A stretch of DNA of 64,000 bases from Atherinomorus stipes (lineage: Eukaryota; Chordata; Actinopteri; Atheriniformes; Atherinidae). The DNA lies in contig JALJCO010001448.1 in assembly GCA_023101725.1 (NCBI GenBank), positions 310,001 to 374,000 of the forward strand. The letters run 5' to 3'. The notes under the pieces were generated by a model that had not been told where the DNA came from, made no database searches, and worked only from the letters and a program-made list of their open reading frames with translations. This document shows, in pieces, positions 23,388 through 34,494 of this stretch. The number at the start of each line of letters is the position of its first letter. The stretch's first letter is position 1. The position numbers and the translations under genes are program-made.

Positions 23388-25468
23388 GTGTGTTTATTTA
23401 TGTCAATATACAACTCGAAAGAAAAACTAACCAGACAAAAACAGACAAGGCAGCAGAAGGTCTGCTGGCAATTTTGTGAGGAAAAACAAAGCTTATGAAC
23501 AAACGTCAGTTATAGTAACTGGTAAATTATTAAATTGGTCACCAATTATTTTAATAGTCAACAATTAGATGTTGTATTCTTTATGTAAACCTGCTCATTT
23601 CAGTGGGAAAGCAGCTATTGTTATACTGAGTTTGTACTGAAAGCAGGATTTTTCCCAGATTTTGTGTTTAATGGGGACTCATCCGTTGTAAGACCAGTCA
23701 GAACATGGTGTACCACTGAGGCCGCTTCATTCATCTCTGTGCCGCTCAGCTACCATAGCTGTGATTACAAAGAGATTCAGGGTTGTCCCTTCAAATTGAT
23801 CTGGTCTGCTACAAGGATGCATTGACCACTTTCCGCTCCGCGGGGCCTTGACTGTGTACAGGTGAATGTATACAGCTGAGCTGAAAGCGTCCTCTCCCTG
23901 TGAGACTGATTGGCCCTCGCTGAGATACTCGCGTATGTGTGTTGATCCCTACTGAGGTGAGACTGATTTTCTTTGATGGCACAAAGTGCAAATTGCAGCA
24001 AGACAGAGTGAGAGACACTGAAGCAAAGAGCAGATAGGTGTGTTTCTTTATATTAAAGCATGTTACAGGGCTGACCTCCTGCAAAGCCTCAACGATTTTC
24101 CACTTTATGAGTTCCTATATTTGGCGGCTCAGGCTTCACATAGGGGCTTATTTTTTATTGCATTTTGTTTGCCATAAAAGCGTCTGATCAGTGTGACAGG
24201 TGTGGAACGTTTTCTTTCACGCCTGTTTACTTCTGACCTACTGCAGGAAACCTCAGGCTTCTTCGTTGGACTGTCTGAAATGTTTCTTTTTTAACACCTT
24301 TGTCTTTTTTTTTCAACATTCTTTTAGCTTTTACAAAAGAAGAATGTGAGAGGTTGAGCTAAGAAAGAACAAGAGAAAACTGAGATCAGGTCTATACGGC
24401 CACAACAAACAAACTGGAGTCACAATATGAGTTGAAACCCATAATATTGTATATATAAAGGTGTGTATGTTATAGGTGTAAATCATAAGTTTGATTATGA
24501 TACATTATTATATCCATTCAGTGTTCGCTGATATCACAAATTCTTTCATGATAGAAACTGAATCCTGAAATCCATCTGAGATGACATCACAATCATGTCC
24601 ATCTGGGACCAGGAAGGATTTCACTCCTGGACTACAGTTTTCTCCAGCCTGGAACAGTTAAACCTTGAGGGACGTTTTTCTTTACGACCCTTTCAGGTCA
24701 TTTGAAGACAAAAAGTCCTGACTTTATTTTAGTTTATTTTATTATCTTTTACTTTATTTTGTTCCAATCATTGAATCAACTTCAGTCCCACTCGAAGAAT
24801 TCACACATGTAATTATTTGAATTATTTCAACCATTTAAATGCCAGTTTGATGACAATACTACTGTTTTTAGGTAATAAAAACCCATTAAGTGAGTTAATT
24901 TGGACAGTATTGGTTTTTGGTTGGGGTTTTTAAATAAAGATCTGTGTTGAAAAAAAAATACAAATAAAAAATGTGGTTCTGATACATTTTTAGTTTTGTT
25001 TTTTGTTTCACACTTTACTGCCCTTAGAAAAAACATAAGTCTAATCCCTTTTTCCTTTTTAAAAAAAAAATATTTCAATCAATTTCTAAAAAATGTAATT
25101 ATTCAAATTATTTTAAGCCTTTAAATTTTCCATTTAAATACATTATGTCACTGTTTCTATTAAAGAAAAACACAAAAAAAAATTGTTTTCCATGTCATAG
25201 ATTTTGGAAGTCAAAGGATTTTATCTGTAGAAGACAGTTAGTTTGATTTTCAAGTAAAATCCAGCTAACTATCTATTACATGGAAAATAGCTCATTGTTT
25301 GCATGTGTCTTTCAGTAAAAACAGTGAAATCATGCACTGTAAATTGCATTTTGGCATTTTTGGCCGTTATGTAGGTTCGTCTAACCAGGCACCAGCAGGC
25401 AGACGATGACATCACTTAGTCCAACAGACAATAGTTTGCAACGTATCCTTTTCTAGCGGCGGCATTAA
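23388..25468. other. AT-rich intron stretch, nothing recognised
   Basis: Long T and A runs around 24290 and 24950-25075. No repeat family or exon identified. Confidence 0.5.
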
Positions 25469-25714
25469 GGCTACGTTCACACGGCGACGATCAGAAGAGA
25501 AGAAGCAAAAGTGGCGTTTCGTCTTCATCTTTTTATCCGCGTTCACACGAGCATCGTCATGAAGAAATCTGCGTGCATACGAGGACGCAAGCGTGTGTGG
25601 AATTTGATTGGACATGCATGCCAGGCCTTTAGGTGGTGCTGTGACAGAACTTCACCATGTCCACGTGCATGTGTACAATCGTTCGTCTCTGTTCACTTCA
25701 AAATCAAAACAACT

Positions 25715-25825
25715 ATGGCAGCGATGAGGAGGAACTTTGTGTGGACAGATGAGGGGGTAGAATTACTTCTCCAAATGACACTCAATTACAAGCTCGCAAC
25801 GTGGAGATCCGCTGGGCTTCCGTAG
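25715..25825 (+). pseudogene. SANT/MADF-like domain fragment carried by the TIR element
   Basis: From ATG at 25715: MAAMRRNFVWTDEGVELLLQ, then MTLNYKLATWRSAGLP and a stop. 'NFVWTDDEVELLLRVTLEYK' is the start of a Myb/SANT-like DNA-binding protein repeated in fish genomes (from memory). Here only the first helix region remains, and the following sequence is unrelated. I infer that it is the 5' end of a transposon ORF kept in an internally deleted copy. Confidence 0.6.
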
Positions 25826-26021
25826 TCCGACATTGTTGTTTTTCCTGTTTTGTGTGACGTCATGTGCATGCCACATGAGCACGGCGTCAGCAGGTCTGTG
25901 GGTCCACCATCATTTCTGAGTTTTGAACCGTGCAGACAGAATTCCACTTTGGAATGAGTCTTCAGATTTTTGCGTCTTCAACCCAGAATAACGCCGTTGC
26001 CGTGTGAACGAAAGGCACTTC

Positions 26022-26236
26022 CTTTTTTATTTATTTTTTATTTTTTTCAAGGATTTTTTGGGCACTAGTGGCCCCTACATGACAGCATGCAGCGACAGGA
26101 AAGGGGCAGAGAGAGCGGGGAGCGACATGCAGCAAAGGGACCCGGACCGGGAATCGAACCGGGGCCGACTGCGCTGAGGAACTGTAGCCTCCGCCCATGG
26201 GGCGGCCGCCCAACCAACCGAGCCAATCACCGCCCC
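26022..26236 (-). mobile_element. tRNA-derived SINE, 215 bp, 14-bp target duplication
   Basis: Minus strand: box A TGGCTCGGTTGG, box B GGTTCGATTCC, body CTTTGCTGCATGTCGCTCCC, ending in an A-rich TAAAAAATAAATAAAAAAGG tail. Direct repeats ACGAAAGGCACTTC (26008-26021 and 26237-26250) are identical, as expected from LINE-machinery insertion. Both internal Pol III boxes look intact. A related copy is at 48563-48731. Confidence 0.93.
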
Positions 26237-26303
26237 ACGAAAGGCACTTCTGATTAAATAGTTTGCTGTTTTTACCCGCAATCGTCCTCGTGTGAACGGC
26301 CCC

Positions 26304-27094
26304 TGAGACTTTCAATATACCTGGACAACATTTCAACATTATTTCAAAAACAGACTGGTGGAGAAAAAAATGAAAAACGCAGCAAAAAACGGTTTTTGAG
26401 GCTCACAGTCCATCAGACGCCGTTCAAATGCGAGGCATGTTTTCAGTTCTACCAGCTTCGTGGTCACGTGAACTCCGGGTTGTGACGTAGGCTCATGCTG
26501 ATCCATACTGGGTGAAATGGTCCTTCCATCCTGACAGTATCAACACATCATGTATTCATAAAAAGGTAGGAAAAAAGTCAGACCTCTGTGAGAGCTGCAG
26601 TTCGTTAAAAACTCTGAACCCCTGTTGTTCACACCGAAAGGAAGGAATTGGTAATTCACAACTTATAGAAAGAACGAATCATTGCCTTCATGTCTCATCT
26701 CTGTCCCTCCCCTCTCTCCGTCCCCCACGTGACCCCTCTGTGCGCCGCTCACTATAAACAAATATAGCTAACAGGCTGCTAACTGCTGCTGCACCAACAA
26801 AACAAAACAAAACAACAGATAAGGATGAAGTCTTGGAGGCGTTGACGTTTGCAGTGTGGACTTTTTACACCACAGAAGGAGTTGGAGGTGAGTGGATTAA
26901 AGCTTTTAGAAACGTGGTTTGTCAGCTGTTTACGATTAAACTAACGAGCTAACCACTCGGCTGTTATCGTTAACCTGCTTGTAAAACATCTGCGCACACG
27001 TCCCTGCGCTCTGAAGGCGTGATTCCGGTGTGTTTTTTTAAACTGTCAAACCTTTTTTCCAACAATGCCAACCCTAGCTGTAATCAAACACATC
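26304..27094. other. Intron stretch, nothing recognised
   Basis: Includes GTCACGTGAACTCC near 26462 and CCCACGTGACC near 26725 (E-box-like words). No further evidence of regulation. Confidence 0.4.
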
Positions 27095-27097
27095 TTA

Positions 27098-27575
27098 GGG
27101 CTGGTTTATACTTGCTGTGGATGCATGCTTCAGCAGAACATTAGTGTACATACTTGAGGAGTACAGGGAGGAGCATACTGGAGGTCTCCGCTAGGAGACT
27201 ACGGAGCTCTTTGAATAAAAGGCCAATCTCCCAGTCACAGCATATTTCCTGTGCATTTCCACAGTTTACCTTAAATTGTTGCAACATGAGTATTGTCACC
27301 ATGGAACAGGGAGGAAATATCATAAAGGCGCCGGTAGTTGTGGACAAAGTCCGAGAGGTGCTCATCTAAACAACTCACCGCTGTGTTTACCTCTGATCTC
27401 GTGTTCACGCTTTTCTAATGAGCATCTTTAGCGTTCAAGTCAGTATTGCACCACGCGCACGCTACGTGTTACCTCGTGTCAACGTGAGCATACTCGTGTC
27501 AAAATGCTGCTAGGAACATGTGGGCACCATGATACATATGCAGATATGTCGCCAACAGCAAGTATAAACCGGCCC
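27098..27575. mobile_element. Harbinger-like MITE, 478 bp
   Basis: TIRs GGGCTGGTTTATACTTGCTG and (reverse complement) GGGCCGGTTTATACTTGCTG. Flanks are TTA (27095-27097) and TAA (27576-27578), compatible with a TWA target and one substitution. No recognisable protein. Confidence 0.72.
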
Positions 27576-28533
27576 TAAAACACACAAATAACGTTCCATT
27601 CAACTCAAAATTTTAAGACAGCCCTTTTACTCATATTTTTTAAGCTAAACATTTTACAGTGTGTGATAAACCTGGCATTTAAAGGGTTAAAATGATTTGA
27701 ATAACTACATATTTGGTATTTTTTGATTAGGACGAGTTGAATGGAAGATTTGAGCAAACCAGTAGCAGAAAATCTGTCATTTTTTAATAGCGGTTTTATG
27801 GAGAGGAGTTTTTTGTCCTCTACTGATCTGAAAGGGAAGTAAGTTTGTCCCTGGTGTCCTGTTATTTCATTTCAGTTTTCATTTCATTTATTTGCAAATT
27901 ATCATAAAATACAGCATAAGGTTCTCAGTCTCCATCAAAGAGCCAGATCTGCAAAATGGGACTCACCAGAAGCTATACAGCTTATAATTGGTGACCCAAG
28001 TATAACTGGTGTCCTGTTAGCCATTTGGAAAAACTGAAATAGGAATTTCAAAGTTCTTCAAGAGAAACGCTTTCTTTCAAAAATCCATCCCATATGAGGA
28101 AAAGCAAATGCAACAAAATCAGGCTCGTACAAACAAAAGCGATGAAAGCATTGACTGGAGAAGGCATGCTGGGTCAATCAATCACTGATTCTCAACAGTG
28201 ATGAAAAGGTTTCCTTCCAACAACAGTTATAATCTGCTTGGTGAGGAAGGAACACGATGCTGGACAAGACCAAAACATACAAACACTTTCGGCTGGAGAT
28301 CGCCCACATGGATCCCAAGCTGGTCTCATCCTCATATATAACATTTGTAAGGTGGATGCAGTGTAATATTTATAAGACCACGTCTTATGTAGGTGGTTTA
28401 TGTTGGAGCCTACAGCCAACTTTCATCAGGTCATGTAATTTGTCTCCACAGGTCTTTAATGAGATACAGGGACGGTGTTTGTAAGGGATGAACGTGAGGA
28501 TGTATATACATCACTCCCATCACAACAGGGGTG
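27576..28533. other. Intron stretch, possible retroelement 3' tail
   Basis: On the minus strand the segment near 27868-27960 ends in AATAAATGAAATGAAAACTG, which looks like a non-LTR tail. No coding match. Confidence 0.3.
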
Positions 28534-28821
28534 GAATACGGGTGGGAATAACTGGGTACCTTATGATACAATACTATCACAATATTTTACCTATGATAAT
28601 GATAATATTACGATACTGAGATTCTGCAATAATCGATATTGCAATAAGTTTAATCCATAAATTTAAACTACAGTATGTGTCATTGAAGACATTCTGAATT
28701 TACTGACCAAAGTGAATCAGTTTGAACTGAATTATAAAATACTGTCAATCAATTTCACTTAAATGACAGAAATTTGTGTGAAATTAGTAAAACGGTAAAA
28801 CAAAGTGCACAGTGGTTCTTC

Positions 28822-29239
28822 TTAAAGACCCACAACATAACTTTTAGACCTTAAAATGATGCGTTTCTGACTCGTTTTAATGGCACACCAACATTCATTA
28901 TCCACATTTTCAAGCTGTCACTGCGTAGCAGCATCCTGAGGCTCAGAAACTGCACTATGTAACTTTTGTATCTGTGACATGGCCTTGACGATGCAGCAGA
29001 CTATAGGTTGCGCACCGTGGGTGTTTTGAATGTGCATCACGTTGGATCTGGCAAAGAAACATTAATGGGGGAAGAGAGGAAAAGAAAGAGAGAAAGGGAC
29101 AGAACAAGAGTGAAGATAAGACTGTCTTTTACTGGCTGGAGTGAATCACAGTACAGGTACAATGGAGATGGATGCTAGTTTAGTCGTCGATAGGGGGGTC
29201 TCTGAGAAAACAGCTAAAAGTCCCATTATGGATCTTTAA
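28822..29239. mobile_element. TTAA-flanked MITE, 418 bp
   Basis: TTAAAGACCCACAACATAAC with TTTTAG at the left; CTAAAAGTCCCATTATGGAT with CTTTAA at the right. TTAA at both boundaries. The interior CGTAGCAGCATCCTGAGGCT recurs at about 44483-44505. Confidence 0.78.
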
Positions 29240-29831
29240 AGGATGATATGAAAACACATATGAGTAAATATGAGAAATAAACATTTTAGTCAGTGCATCA
29301 TAATCTCAAACAACTACGCTGTCTATGAAAATCTGGACACACATTTTAACTTGCACTTTCCACTGTGTATAAAGTTTAACCTGAGCCTGCAGATGCACAA
29401 AGATGTCAGGGATTTTTCTATATACTGAACCATTGCAAATAGAACAACAAAATCTCGTGAGAGTTCGTCATAAAACTTACTGTAGCTCAGCAGATTTTTA
29501 TTTTTCCTCCCCGTTGTTCTCCTCCTTTCTGACAAAGCTGGTCATTAAACGCTACTCTGCGGCAGGTAATCAGCTGATTTCAGGTGGTGCTAAAGAGGTT
29601 AGCTTAGCAGCTAGCAGCCTCTATGGATCACATCATTTACAGAGAAAAAACAAAACTGCATACTGTGGAGAGCGCGTTCTTGTGGCCGATTCTGGTGAGA
29701 AGAGAGAACCCACACTCAAAGATGAAGCCACTTTCACTCTCTGGAGTTTCTGGCAGGTTTAACTGAGGTCCTGTTCCAATACACATGTTTTAATATGAAA
29801 AAGTGGGATTTCCGGGTGATAACTCCTTTAA
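29236..29831. mobile_element. Second TTAA-type element sharing a TTAA with its neighbour
   Basis: Left TTAAAGGATGATATGA; right (reverse complement) TTAAAGGAGTTATCACC. It reuses the TTAA that ends the previous element, and its own final TTAA (29828-29831) starts another familiar TTAA-type sequence, AAGCCACAGTGCGTGAG. The inverted ends are short, so this is less certain than its neighbour. Confidence 0.5.
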
Positions 29832-31162
29832 AGCCACAGTGCGTGAGAATTATTCCCATCTAGTGGTGCATTATTGGATGCAAACAGCCAAGTAGTGCCC
29901 TCTGGTGCCTCACTGTTTAAGCAGGTTATTATCACTACTGAAGCCGCAGAGAGTCATAAATGTGAAAATGTCTACATCTTGCACAAGTCTGAGTGTCCTG
30001 TCAGGGGATGAGGACCAGAACGATACATAAATCTGCTTATTGATGCCGATAAGTTAATTAATCTGTCAAAAGTTTAAAAAGTAGCTAAATTCTGTCTTGT
30101 TTGGTCACGTGCACCACCTGGCATGCAGCGCACATCAGTCCCGCACAGGTTTTTACTGACCCACATCCACCCAAACCCGTTGGGATGATTACCAAACCTG
30201 ATCCGTTACCTGCGGATATCTACCTGTCACATCTGGACCCGACCCGCACGTTAACATATTACATTTCTAACTGTATAAATTCACTTTAGTCTCTGTTATT
30301 TTGCCTTCTAGGGGCTTTATTCATTTGATTCAGAGATTGCTGCATAAATGAGATATCATCCACTATCCCTGTGTACTCTGTTGGTATAGGCTATCACATT
30401 ACCAGCAGTGGAAAAATCTCTCACTGAACAGGACGTCAGGCTGGTGAGAACACTCCAGCAGTAAGTGTAAGGTTTGGAAATGCAGGGTTTTAAAAAGCTC
30501 CACACCTGATGATTGAAACACTTGTCATGTCCACAAACATAGGAAAGAAAAAAATCCTATGTTCACCCGTGACGCCTATAAATATCCGCCCATGCCCAAC
30601 CCCTGAAATTTAATCTTCGTCATTTCTACTTGCAAAAAATCGTTGTAGAAGGTTTTCTGACGGGTGCCTGAACTGTTGCAGGACTCTGGTGCACATTCTG
30701 CATGACACACCTGCAGTTGCACACGCAACTGAGATGGCAACATCAACAAATGGCTGGGTGGTCAGAAACGGTGAAATGATTTCTGGACACACTTCCAACA
30801 TACACCATCAGAAAGAAAACTGAATGCATCGTGTCTGGTTATTATGAAAATCCATTATTATTAACTGTTCTGTGAAATGCAACACTTGATAAAACCTGTC
30901 AACCTGATATCCAACTTCCAATACTTACTGGACTAATCTGTTAAAAAACTAATGCTTTTTCTTCCTTTTATTTCTTTACTAAACTGACTAAAGCTAGACT
31001 TAAACCTCCTGGAATTTTTATCTACTAAAAGTAGACAAAAAATTTCCACATATAGGAATGATAAAAATGTGTCAATAATGATAAATAATATGCATTTTTG
31101 TCCAAAAGACTAAGACTAAAACTCAGATGGCTTTGGCATGGGGCGAAATGGTTTGTAAAATG
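29832..31162. other. Intron with TTAA-type and hAT-like remnants
   Basis: Opens with AAGCCACAGTGCGTGAGAAT and CATCTAGTGGTGC, a common TTAA-MITE start whose right end was not found. Around 30185-30250 and 30575-30600 are degenerate GACCCGACCCG and GCCCATGCCCAACCC words. No coding match. Confidence 0.35.
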
Positions 31163-31467
31163 TAGGGCTGGGAAAAAAAATCGATACACTAAAAATATCG
31201 CGGTATTTTCATATGCAGATTTCATATAAAGATTCAAAAATGCAATATTGATCTATTTTACCAACACAATCTCGCGAGATTTCATAAGATAAAGGTGAAA
31301 TCTCGGGAGATTTCACAAAAACCCGCGAGATTTCGTGACGGAACAATGAAATCTCACGAGATTTCATTAGTAAAATAGATCGATACCTCATTTTTACGTA
31401 AAAATATGATATCAGCATATGAAAATATCGCGATATTTCAGTGTATCGATTTTTTTTCCCAGCCCTA
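31163..31467. mobile_element. hAT-type MITE, 305 bp, perfect 8-bp target duplication
   Basis: TAGGGCTGGGAAAAAAAATC and ATCGATTTTTTTTCCCAGCC with CTA are inverted. Both sides are flanked by GTAAAATG (31155-31162 and 31468-31475). The interior has four GAGATTTC words in both directions, including a perfect palindrome TCTCGCGAGA at 31270-31279. Confidence 0.93.
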
Positions 31468-31591
31468 GTAAAATGTACCCTTTCCTTGATACCAAGCTTT
31501 GTTCAGCTCTCAACAAACTATTTTGGACGATTCTGTTAGTTTTTGACACAATGCTTATAGTCTATGACAGCTTCCATCTTTCCCAGAGATA

Positions 31592-31669
31592 CACTACTGC
31601 TCAAAAGTTTGGGATCACTTACCTGCTGGATTTTATGGGCAAGCGATCCCAAACTTTTGAGCAGTAGTG
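31592..31669. mobile_element. Tc1-type TIR hairpin MITE, 78 bp
   Basis: CACTACTGCTCAAAAGTTTG and CAAACTTTTGAGCAGTAGTG are inverted around an ~18-bp centre, with TA at both edges. Made only of element ends. It lies 155 bp from a copine exon. Confidence 0.9.
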
Positions 31670-31824
31670 CTAACCTCTTTGACCCCAAAATGGTTAACAG
31701 AAATTACAAAACAACATAGTTCATAATAGATAAATTAGAGGCTGATGAGTAGTTATAATAATTTGTTAAATGAAAGGCCATTATTTCTACATGTGAATAG
31801 AAGAGTTGAAGACGTCTCACTCAC

Positions 31825-31871
31825 CTCTCTCCACTCTTTTGTGCCCAGACCTTGAACATACAATACCACCA
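31825..31871 (-). CDS. cpne9: Copine exon: C2A micro-exon VVLYVQGLGTKEWRE (47 bp)
   Basis: Minus strand: acceptor TCTCTTTCCAG, then TG plus fifteen codons reading VVLYVQGLGTKEWRE, then donor GTGAGTGAG. The first two bases take G from the previous exon to make Val, giving SDPV-VVLYVQ, and the exon ends on a codon boundary. In copine-9 the equivalent stretch is MVVLYTQ..EWRE; in copine-8 it is ICVLYTQAMGTKEWRE, so the exon shares features with both. It encodes the beta strands after calcium loop 1 of C2A. The exon is 47 bp, far below the size that ORF scanning detects. A Tc1-type hairpin (31592-31669) and a hAT MITE (31163-31467) lie just inside the downstream intron. Confidence 0.92.
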
Positions 31872-31875
31872 CTGG

Positions 31876-33780
31876 AAAGAGAAACAAAGAAAGGCCTCTT
31901 AGAATTGGTTAAACACTTAATGAAAGGAGGGGTGAGCACAGCTAAACACTGGAAAAGCAACTGAATGGTTGAGAAAGGACACTTTTAATACCACTCTCCA
32001 CCTCATCAAGCATTCCTGTTCAGAAAATACAAATATCTACAGAGTACACTTACATAAGATAGAAACAGTGATGAAACGATTCTTTGGATAACTTGATTAC
32101 AAAAAATGTCCCATGCAAATTATTTGCCTTTGATGCTTTTGCTTAATTATTAATGTCACACAACGTGCTGACATGCTGCATTATATTTACAGGGACTAAA
32201 AGTGATTTTCCACCGCTAGGTGTGCTGTTGCGAACTGTGTGTCGAGATCGGAACAAAGTGTGTCTTGATTGACAGTTTTTGTCGGTTTCATACTCCAGGA
32301 AAAGCGAGCATCTTTTTCTCTGGTTCTCGAGGCAACTCCCGGACCTGATTATTATGCGACTGGTCAGACATTTGAGCTGTTTGAATGATGGAAGTAGAGA
32401 CAAACAACCACAATATACACAAACACGAGGCGGACACCGGCTAATGAACACCGCCCCAAAGACTCAAGATAAATTTGAAATTAGCGAGATAACTGTTGAA
32501 TGCTCTGAAGGGACCTTTGCGCATTCAAGTTAAGACTTAACATATGCCCCCCCTTACTGCCTACTTCAAGGCTGGACGTGTTGTGTGTTCAGAGATGCTA
32601 CTCTGCATATCTTGGTTGGAACCAGTGCTGATCTGATTTCCTGATTTCTTATCATCTCCAACCAGTCTGCCCATTCTCCTCTAACATCAACAAAACATTC
32701 TGGTCCAGACACCTGCTGCTCACTGGATATTTTCTCTTTTTCAGACCATTCTCTGGAAACCCTCGAGATGGTTGTTTGAAAGTCCCAGTAAAACATGCCA
32801 CTTTGAACCTAAGAGGGACCTCAAAGGTCCCTCATGATTGTAACTCAACAACAACAGTGATAAACAATGCATTAATGATTGTTGAGAGATTGTTGCCATG
32901 TGACACATCAAATTAAACTTCAGAAGCTAGGCTACAAGCCAGCACAAACCTTTTTAAATGTGCAAAACAAAACTAAAGTTATATCAAGATGAAATGAAAG
33001 ATGTAAAATGTAAATACGTGGCATAATGGCATACAACATTTCTGTCTCCACAGCCACAACCTAGCATCAAACCAGCACAAAATATATATCAAATGAAAGC
33101 AGAGACTCTACAGAGTCCAACTATGTCCTTCACAATTTTCTCCACCAAACATTACAGAGATAGAAGCCAAAAAGCCGTAACAGCAGAAACCACTCAGCCA
33201 GAAACTAGTTTTAAACATTTCCCTTACCTTTGCTGTTTCTCCATGAAAACTATTTTTACTGATAAAATCCACACCTGGTTGTTTGAGAATAATCTCTGAG
33301 GCAACACATGAAACACTTTGGGTGTAGCCACGGGTCTTAAGGAGCCTGAAGAAGGCTTTACAATCCACCGATGCAGTTACCAGCCAGTTCTGAATGACCA
33401 CTTTCTGCTGGCTCTGATTGGCTGAAAGTACTGTCAGTCTTCCCCACGGGGGTCTAGATACATTCTACTGGCGAAATGATTGATGCCTCATTCACCAAAA
33501 GCAACCAATCTGTTGTGGAGGCCTGCATAACCACACACAGCCAGGTAAGAAAGCTGTGAGGGCGTAGAGCACATCGAGAGCGCATCGATTGCAGAAAGCA
33601 GAAGTCATAAAAGCTGCAGTCTGAGGCTGTTTTTTTTAAATGTCTATAGAGGAAACTACTTCAAGCTGTGGCATGATGGACAATAAAGTACAAAAAAAAA
33701 CCTCGCCTGAACTTATTGCAAAAATAAACTCTGTAATTCTGTTCTGCTTCCCTTTAGAGGGGGAGGTCTTTGCAGAAACG
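31876..33780. other. Copine intron 2 stretch with one repeat
   Basis: Besides 32585-32812, a possible hAT-like start GTGATGAAACGATTCTTTGG lies near 32071. The rest is unassigned. Confidence 0.35.
32585..32812 (+). repeat. Interspersed fish repeat, longer copy
   Basis: AACCAGTCTGCCCATTCTCC, TGCTGCTCACTGGATATTTT, TTTCAGACCATTCTCTGGAA and CCTCGAGATGGTTGTTTG. Shares its middle with 2138-2265. Confidence 0.7.
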
Positions 33781-34494
33781 TTAGCTGTGTTTACATGGCA
33801 CGATTTGATCCAATCAAACACCAATCAGAATAAAAATGCATCATGTAAACATGTTAGTTGATCTGATCGGCCTCGATCGGAAAGAATTTTCAATCCGATT
33901 GAGAGGGTGGTTTAAACCTTTTTACAATCCGATCAGCAGAAATAAAATGAGCATGTAACACTCATTCAGATCATCTCTGTGGATTTTTGTCCCTGCACAT
34001 GCTTGAACCATGTCGGGGCTGCTGCACTGTTTGCCTTGATCCGCCCTGCGGGGTCACATCGGAGGGAACTTGCACAGCGGAACGGATCCCCCGATGATCC
34101 GTGTTCTGACTGGAAATTCAGATGTTAGGCGGAGCAGAGGCAGACCTAAAGCTGCAGCTGCACCTTTGCCCCGGATCCATAGCAGATCCATTCGTGATCA
34201 TGTGCTTCAGCCGCGGGTCCAGTACGGACCCGTTATATGGCTGTGTTTTTAATCCCTACTGAAAGAATTAATAATAATTGAGCATTTTAACAGTCAAAAG
34301 ATTATAAATTAAAAAAAGAAAAACCCTCTTCTTCCGAACTAGGAGCCATTGTGCATGTCAAAAGCATTACGAACAAGTAAATACAGCCGATCGGATCACT
34401 TTCCCCCCCATCCATGTAAACACGTCACCTGGAAGCTCTGATCGGAAAGATTTCAATCGGATAGATGAATTATTGTCCATGTAAACGTAGCTAA
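33781..34494. mobile_element. TIR element (GTTTACATGG ends), 714 bp, complete copy
   Basis: TTAGCTGTGTTTACATGGCA and (reverse complement of right end) TTAGCTACGTTTACATGGAC. The interior CCGATCAG/CTGATCGG words and GCATGCTTGAACCATGT are shared with 44746-47574. Confidence 0.8.

Larger units (their letters stand above)
25469..26303 (+). mobile_element. TIR element (GTTCACAC ends) with gene fragment and nested SINE
   Basis: Left GGCTACGTTCACACGGCGAC and right (reverse complement) GGGGCCGTTCACACGAGGAC, both followed by GAT. An internal ORF fragment lies at 25715-25825 and a SINE at 26022-26236. Removing the SINE and one target copy leaves an element of about 606 bp. Confidence 0.75.

Noticed and set aside
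26100..26236. tRNA gene on the minus strand
   Set aside because: The A and B boxes belong to a SINE head; no acceptor stem or anticodon arm fold is evident, and target duplications prove retroposition.
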